Positions 57,481 to 64,000 of a DNA stretch of 64,000 nt are shown here, in pieces. How positions within the stretch are numbered: position 1 is the first letter of the stretch; every line of letters begins with the position of its first letter. Origin of the DNA: Knufia peltigerae (lineage: Eukaryota; Ascomycota; Eurotiomycetes; Chaetothyriales; Trichomeriaceae); assembly GCA_030247855.1 (NCBI GenBank), contig JAPDRN010000040.1, forward strand, positions 202,483 to 266,482, written 5' to 3'. Both the position numbers and the translations under genes were made by a program. The notes beneath the pieces were generated by a model, which did no database searches, had not been told where the DNA came from, and saw only the letters and a list, made by a program, of their open reading frames with translations.

Positions 57481-58032
57481 GGTGGTTCGAATAGTCAGGA
57501 ACAGAACCAAGGAGAAGTATACTAGCTGCTCAACCAAAGTGTTTGATAGCCTGGGCTCCAAGTACATCGTCAAAACAACATTTGATCCGGCTCGCTTCTT
57601 ATTAGCTTTTGCGCAATGCTCCTACTGGCCGTTAATAATGTCATCGACGTTTTTGCTTCTCAATCGAGATAACGGAGGCTCACTCTCGACCCACCGAAAT
57701 ACCGAACCGCCGGAAGTTACGCGCAATCTCCCACTGGAAGCTAGAATCACCAAGCAGCGGCGATAACGACATGTGCACTATCTTGCCTCCAATCTCTCCA
57801 CCCTTAACCCTCGCCAAAACCTGGAGAGCATGGAGGCATGGAACTTGCATTAGCCCCTATGGCCGATGCGGCCTGTCTAGATACACCCTCACCACCGTCG
57901 AGCAAGATATAAGGCGTTCATCGAGACTCTGCTACGGCAAGATTCACACCGTTCCTCCTGACCTGAACTAGGCCCTGAGGCAATAACATTGGCCTGATTT
58001 GCAGACCAACTTCTTGATATTTACTTCTCACG
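57481..58032. promoter_or_regulatory. Divergent promoter, Rid protein and MFS transporter
   Basis: A 552-bp region with a three-member CCG array on the + strand (CGG on the - strand). No gene was seen. Confidence 0.5.
57694..57712 (-). promoter_or_regulatory. Three CGG triplets at 8-bp period
   Basis: CCG begins at 57694, 57702 and 57710, each separated by five bases. On the minus strand this is CGG-N5-CGG-N5-CGG with spacers cggtt and tattt. The spacing is the same, and one spacer is identical, to the array at 54420-54454. Confidence 0.45.
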
Positions 58033-60211
58033 ATGGCTATCCACGGCCACGAGGACGATGTTGCGGCGACCCCAACCATCCAGACCGATGCAAAGACCGA
58101 TGCAAAAATCGTTTCCCCTCAGGAAGAGAGCATTCACGCCTCTGAACAATCACAAGGCGTTCTCTATATGCACCGTGGCCTGGATCCGGAACTTGCTGCT
58201 GCCATCGCACAGATCTCACCAGAAAGACGCGCTGAGCTATCCAAGCGGGTCAAATTGAAGCTTGACACCATCATGTTTCCCACCCTGCTGCTCTTCTATA
58301 TTCTCAACTACCTGGTGAGTTTATTCTGATCTTCCTTGTGGCGTCTTCGATGTGACTTGTTCTTGGATCACCTGAGGTCACTAACACAAACTCGCCTTAA
58401 AGGACCGTAATGCACTGGGATTCGTCAAGCTCGCTGGCATTCAGGAAGACTTGAATTTAAGCAGTACCCAATTGTGAGGGGCACTTCCCCAACGTGTTTC
58501 TGAAAATGTCTTAAGTTGACTCGTGCAGTGCTACTTGTCTCTCAATCCTCTACGTTGGATACTGTTTGGTAAGCGTCGGCTCTCGTCGGCCCCAGATAAC
58601 AGCAAGCTAACAATCGTAACAGTTTCAAGTACCTTCGAATTTGATGCTGTCCAAATCGAAGCCTTCACTGTATCTGGTGAGTTACCAGCCTCACAAATTG
58701 GACAAGATGAGAACTGACACCCAGGGTAGCCTTTCTGGTTGTTCATCTGGGGAATCGTGTCCGGTTGCACCGCTGCAGTGCAGAGCTACTCAGGTTTGGT
58801 TACAGTTCGATTTGTTCTCGGTATCGTCGAAGCGCCTTTCTTTCCCGGCGCCGTCTTCCTTGTGAGTGCTTCCAAAAATCTCGTCAGATCATTAACAGAA
58901 TCTCAATTCTGTACTCAACCCATCAGTTGGTACGCAGCTAACCGTATCATGCTAGATCTCCTCCTGGTATACCAGGAAAGAGATGGCTATGAGATGCGCC
59001 TTGCTCTTCGGTGGAAACATGCTCAGCAACGGTGAGTAGCTAGCATTGTGAGCTGAAACGACGCAAATACTTGCTCACACATATTCCAGCCTTCGGAAGT
59101 TTGATCGCTTTGGGCGTGACTCAAGGATTGGCCGACGCCCATGGTCTCGCAGCATGGAGATGGCTATTCATCATCGAAGCCAGCATGACTGTCGGCTTTG
59201 CTGTTATCGCGGTTTTTATACTTCCAAACTATCCTCACAACACTTGGTGGATCACTGGCGAAGAGCGGATTGTCGCTAAGTGGCGCTTGATCGATGACGT
59301 TGGTGAAGCTGATGACTCTCAAACCGACGATGTGAGCATCTGGCAAGGCTTCACACTCGCTGTCAAAGATTGCAAGACTTGGATCCTGGTCTGGAACCAC
59401 ATCTTCCTTACTGTCGGTGCTGGTATCGTGGTCTTTTACCCCTCCGTTGTAGGTACTCTGGGGTTCTCGAGAGGTTAGTACTGTGGTTGCAAACTCCCAA
59501 TGCCCACCCCTCTGATGAATCTTCGTAGAAATTACCTACGCTCTTATCGTTCCACCATATATGCTGGGTTTTGCAACCAGTGTCTACGGTTGTCATCACG
59601 CAGACAAGAAAAAAGAGAGAACGTGGCACATGATCGGTTCGCTTTCTGTGACTTTGGTCGGACTCATCATTCTAGCAAGCACTCTTAATACCGGGGCCAG
59701 ATACTTCTCCTTGTTCCTTGTCACCTGCTTCGTCTATATCGCATTTGATTGCAATCTGGCTTGGTAGGTTTGTCGTTCGCAGGTTTTCGATTTGAATTAC
59801 TGTGGCCCGGGAAATTATCACCGCTAACCGGACCACAGGATCTCCAATTGTATCCCTCGACCTGCACCCAAGCGAGCCGCCGCTATTGCCTTGGTCAATA
59901 TGCTCTCCCAGCTAGGGTAAGTTCCAGCTACTGCCGCGGATGTTGGCTCACACCTATGGGATTGATGATATGACTAACAGATTATAAGAAATATCATCGC
60001 CGGCTACCTTTATCCCGACGATCAGGCACCTCGCTACTGGATGGCATGCACAGTCGAGGCTATTGCGATTGTCTGTGCAATCGTTACTACTTTCGTCTTC
60101 CGGACGATATTGAAGAGGGAGAACATGAAGCTCGATCAAAAGGCCATGGCAGAAGGTGGCGAGGCACAAATTACCGAGGGCACGCTTGAGAAATTCAGAT
60201 ATATATACTGA
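58033..60211 (+). CDS. MFS transporter, anion:cation symporter (ACS/Dal5-like) family
   Basis: A 524-aa permease with ten exons: 58033-58314, 58403-58473, 58529-58568, 58623-58676, 58730-58861, 58956-59031, 59090-59473, 59529-59763, 59839-59916 and 59989-60211. All junctions keep the frame. Family features appear after splicing: DRNALGFVKLAGI after span 1, NLMLSKSKPSLYLPFWLFIWG, VRFVLGIVEAPFFPGAVFL, ISSWYTRKEMAMRCALLFGGNMLSN, and ISNCIPRPAPKRAAAIALVN near the end. ACS permeases import organic anions such as allantoate, nicotinate or vitamin-like acids by H+ symport. Here it probably imports an amine- or acid-type substrate for the amidase and amine oxidase. The tail is cytosolic and hydrophilic. 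Confidence 0.87.
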
Positions 60212-61157
60212 AAGTGTGGTCAGGGCATGTCTCAGGAGTCAGGCGATTCGGAGACAGAGGAAGCTGGCGGGAGGAGTCACTGTTGAGCTATCCGTGTTAC
60301 TGCGTAAAACTCGTTCAGGAAAAGCCAACAGTGATTACCTACACGTATTTGTTACATAGATTCTGGGCATATGTGATGGAAAATTTTCGCAGAGAAGAAT
60401 GGAGAGAATGGAACATGATTGAAACCAAGTGCCGACCTTTTCTGTGTCGTCCAGCTTGCTCTGCCATGCCCTTCCAGACCCATGTTATTTCTCTGAAGAG
60501 ATGGTCTTAGACAGACCGAGACCCCTTTGTAAGGCCAGTGATGAAATATGTAGAATGTCAAAACTTTGCCTTGCCCAGTCATCGCGGTGTAATCCGCTGG
60601 ATGGGCTGTTGGTGACAACCCCACAATGTTGCTCGCTGTAACGCCGAAATGCCGTGCCATCAGGCCTTCTACTGCAAAAGTCCCACTTTCAAAGTTCTCC
60701 TGGCCTAGGCTCAGTCGATTTTGATCGTCGAAACGGTGTCTCGGTCCTTTGATGTCTTCACCGATTTACGGACCCGAAGAGTATCTGGCGTGACATTGTT
60801 GAAATCCTCAAGAGTCAGGATACGGAGTTTGCGAGTGGGCTCAATCTATCCTTCTTGCGATTTTGTAACCTTGTGTGACACGATTGGCTCGGCAATGAGC
60901 CTGTGGATTTGCGATTTTGGCTGGCCCTGCGCTGTATATTAATTCTTTCGTACCCATGCAGAAGTTTTCAAGGTTATTTTTCATCTTCCGACAGAAAGTG
61001 CGACTCGAACGGAGACGGCTGGCTTCCTTCTTACAGCTTTTGAACAAACAGCAGCCTTTTGCTTGATACCTGCTCCTTCTCAGACCCAGAGAAGCAATCA
61101 ATCGATAATCTTACTTACAAAACTTAAAACCACAGAAGGCGAACGACGCTTGCAAGC
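60212..61157. other. Intergenic, MFS to amine oxidase fusion
   Basis: About 950 bp containing the amine oxidase promoter and one CGG-N5-CGG pair at 60734-60744. No gene was seen. Confidence 0.45.
60734..60744 (+). promoter_or_regulatory. CGG-N5-CGG pair upstream of the amine oxidase fusion
   Basis: CGGtgtctCGG lies 424 bp before the fusion gene start. The spacer is close to those of the 54420 array. One pair alone could be chance. Confidence 0.3.
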
Positions 61158-63133
61158 ATGGGCTGGAGAAAATCTGGGCTCAAGTCGCTCAAACCAACGG
61201 CAATCGCCAGCACAGGGCCTTTCGCTCACGTCACCCATACCGACGGACCTGCCCGAATCGTTTTCACCTCAGGCATGGTAGGACAATATGCCGATGGTAG
61301 CATCTCGTCGTCTTATACGGAGCAAATCAAACAGAGCTTGGTGAATATTTTACATTGCTTAGCAGCTTCAGGGGCTGGGGTCAAAGATATCTTGTCCCTC
61401 CGCTACTACATCGTTAACTATGACCCGAAAGACAGGCCCCATGCTGGTCTTCTTGTCGAGTGGCTGCAAGGTCATCGCCCCAGCACCACGCTAGTTCCCG
61501 TCCCCTACCTCGCCAACCCCAAATTTCTCTTTGAAATCGAAGCCGTGGCCAGTGTCCGGGACCCTAGTTTTGCGACCCCGATTCCCGCTCCTCAACCAGG
61601 GAGAACTGACTCATTTGATGTCGTTGTCGTGGGCGCAGGGCTGAGCGGGCTACAGGCGGCATACGACCTTCAGAAGGCCGGCTTGACGACGATCGTATTG
61701 GAGGCACGAGATCGAGTCGGCGGGAAAACTTGGACGGTACCCCTTGCCGGTGGGAAGGGTGCCATCGATCTGGGGGGCGCCTGGATTAACGACACGAATC
61801 AGTCCAAGATGTGGGAGCTTGGGCAGAGGTTTGGCATGGAGTATATTGTCCAGACGACACAAGGTGACTGTGTACTGCAAGACTATGGTCGATTTCCATT
61901 TGGGAAACTGCCTCCAGTGAGTCTTTTCTTCCCACCCTTCTTTTGGTCAAGATTTCCGACCGAGGTTGTGACAAGCCGTGAAGGAGGTCTCCCAAAGCTA
62001 ACCTCTCCCTACAGTTCTCCAGTCAAGAAGAGCTCGACAATTTTGCCATGTTTCGCGACGTAGTCGAAGCGCGCTGCCAAACCATCGACATCGAGAAGCC
62101 CTGGGTAACAGGAAAGCATTACGATTCCCTGACTTTTGAACAATTTGCCAAGGAGTGTGGCGCCCTTCCGAAGACTGTTGAGTACGCCAATCTGTGGGTG
62201 CGAGCGATGTTGGGCATCGACGGATCTGAGATCAGTGCGCTGTACTTTCTGCACTACTGCAAGAGCGGTGGTGGGTTCGTCCAGATGAGGTCCGACGGCA
62301 AACACGGAGGACAACATCTTCGCAGCAAAACCGGTTCGCAACCCTATTCTGAGGGGCTCGCGTCACTCTTGACCTCGGGCTCCGTCATTCTCTCTAGCCC
62401 CGTTGCTGCTATCCGCCAGAACGCTGGGGGCGCGGTCGTCACAACCACCAACAACCTCTCATTTCGTTGTAAGAAGGTCATCGTGTCAGTACCAACGCCG
62501 CTTTACCGCGACATCACCTTTAGCCCTGCGCTTTCCGGCGACAAGCTCGCACTATCGTCCTCGACACGCTTGGGGTACTTCGCCAAAGTCATCCTTGTCT
62601 ACGCCGGTCCGTGGTGGACCGAGTCGGGGCTCGCTGGTCTCGCACATTCGTTCAATACCTCACCGGACGGCAAGACCGGCAATGGGTCGGGGCCAATCAC
62701 CCTAATTCGAGACACGTCCGATCCGGAAGCCGGCGTGTACGCTCTTACGTGCTTCGCATTGGCCAACGCCGGCCGTGACTGGTCTCAACTTCCAGCTGCC
62801 GCACGAAGAAAAGAGGTCCTCGACCAAGTTGCACAAATGTACAACGGCGTTGATAAAGAACTTATCTATGCACCTGTAGAGTTGTTTGAGATAGAGTGGG
62901 CCAAGGAGGAGTTCAGCAAAGGATGTCCATGTCCTGTTACGGCGCCTGGGACTATGAGCAGTGCCGGCCATGCCATCCGCGCACCGTTTGGTAACGTGCA
63001 CTTCGTGGGCACTGAGACCAGTGTGGTTTGGAAGGGATATATGGAGGGTGCTGTTCGGAGCGGAGAACGTGGCGCGGAGGAGGTAGTTGAGGCGCTTAAG
63101 GAGAAAAAGGTCGGATCGCGGGTTAACCTATAA
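61158..63133 (+). CDS. Rid-domain / flavin amine oxidase fusion protein
   Basis: A 625-aa two-domain enzyme with exons 61158-61916 and 62015-63133 (98-nt phase-0 intron with a CTAAC branch site). Residues about 15-133 are a RidA/YjgF domain (IVFTSGMVGQYADG, LRYYIVNYD, FLFEIEAVASV). A Pro-rich linker (134-150) leads into a flavin monoamine oxidase domain with GAGLSGLQAAYDLQKAG, LEARDRVGGKTWT, GGAWI and the C-terminal FAD motif VHFVGTETSVVWKGYMEGAVRSG. The covalent-FAD cysteine of mammalian MAO is not apparent, so FAD is probably non-covalent. The oxidase would turn an amine into an imine, and the Rid domain could handle that imine, but Thr110 replaces the catalytic Rid arginine. No signal or membrane tail is visible. 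Confidence 0.88.
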
Positions 63134-64000
63134 ATTACTAGTCTCAAGGGCGGATTAATGAATCGACTGTGAAAAGACGGGCATGTTCTGGACTCTGGCA
63201 AGCCCAATACTACAATTTAGTACGCAAACATATATCGAAAATTCAGCCACTGGATACAGATGCACAATTCGAGCTGACCAATCCTAGTCTTTGGGGGTAC
63301 AAGAATGGCGGGGTTCCAATGTCGATGTTAACGGCGTTGTTAGAGATGAAAGGGTACGGATACGTTGGCCTGAGAATGAACAACGAGAACTTGTCGAAAG
63401 ATAGGGATGACTCGATCTGTTCGGCTCAGAGCGCTCCATATAAGTCCGCGCAGCTAGCGTGGGACAAGTCTTAGGTGCACTTCTCATGGATCCAATCCTC
63501 CGATAATGCCCACAATCGGTCTGAATTGACACTTGATAGAGCCCAAGAGTTGACATGGTCACTGATCTGACAATTAGCTAGATATGCGCCGTAATCCTCC
63601 TTGCCATTTTTGCCAGTGGTAAGCGAAGCTTCGGATCGGTCGCAGCAACAAGGGTAGTAGCTGCTCCAGCCCCAAGTGTCTTTTAATATGGATTTTCCCA
63701 TCTTTATCCCATCGCTAAATGGCCGCAATAACTTCTAGTCCTGTTCAATTCGGTGGGAATGACACCAGGATCCACTGCTAAGCTTAAGATGCCATACTTA
63801 AGTAGTACTTGTGATTCAGGCGGATACTGAAAAAAGCGTCGGCTTTGTATTTATTAATTAATAAGACTTATTAGTTAATGAATATTATTTTTTTCGGTTA
63901 AAATACTAAATTAATAAACAACAAGTAAACTATTGGTTAACATACCTAAGTCTTTACGTACAAAGGGGCAATCTTTAAATTACTTAACGTTCCTCTAGAA
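63134..64000. other. Terminal intergenic region, AT-rich at the end
   Basis: No supportable gene. From about 63820 the DNA is strongly AT-rich, with repeated TTAATTAATAA/ATTAGTTAATG words over about 180 bp running off the window. It may be the edge of a decayed repeat. Confidence 0.45.

Overview
The window is nuclear DNA of a filamentous ascomycete (Pezizomycotina). Genes lie on both strands. Most are broken by one to nine short introns, about 46-127 nt, almost all GT-AG and often with a CTAAC-type branch site. Regulators are Zn2Cys6 proteins, and transporters and oxidoreductases are abundant. A member of the Eurotiomycetes/Chaetothyriales (black yeasts) would fit the metabolic content, but that placement is inference. 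Exon boundaries were worked out by hand from splice signals, reading frame and continuity of family motifs. Starts were moved to the first supportable ATG.

Region A (2.7-34.4 kb) is a dense accessory metabolic block with no polyketide synthase, NRPS or terpene synthase. In order it holds a CYP504-like P450, a SnoaL-like protein, a class A flavoprotein monooxygenase, a TRI12-type MFS pump, a CocE/NonD hydrolase, a C2H2+Zn2Cys6 regulator and a P-type cation ATPase. A second TRI12-type pump, a VOC extradiol-dioxygenase-like protein, a 4CL-like acyl-CoA ligase, an SDR, an alpha/beta hydrolase, a second flavoprotein monooxygenase and a Zn2Cys6 regulator follow. Ring hydroxylation, ring cleavage, hydrolysis, CoA activation and export are all represented. 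This looks like an aromatic-compound catabolic or detoxification cluster rather than a biosynthetic one.

Region B (34.4-42.9 kb) is gene-poor. It has one unrecognised multi-span membrane protein gene, a 4.7 kb stretch with no convincing gene and a small membrane RING-H2 protein.

Region C (43.0-48.6 kb) is a compact three-gene set: a pyruvate-decarboxylase-type ThDP enzyme, a Zn2Cys6 regulator and an Aro8-like aminotransferase. This is the chemistry of the Ehrlich or indole-pyruvate route. An AT-rich gene-free stretch follows (48.6-50.3 kb).

Region D (50.3-63.1 kb) has a diverged cytosolic-type seryl-tRNA synthetase copy, an amidase, a Zn2Cys6 regulator, a Rid-family protein, an ACS-family MFS transporter and a Rid-amine oxidase fusion. 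The amidase/regulator promoter contains five CGG triplets at an exact 8-bp period. The same CGG-N5-CGG spacing recurs in the neighbouring promoters, which suggests a local regulon. Regions C and D together with the P450 could feed aryl amines, aryl amino acids and aryl amides into aryl-acetates, but no aldehyde dehydrogenase or homogentisate dioxygenase is present in the window. The last 180 bp are strongly AT-rich.
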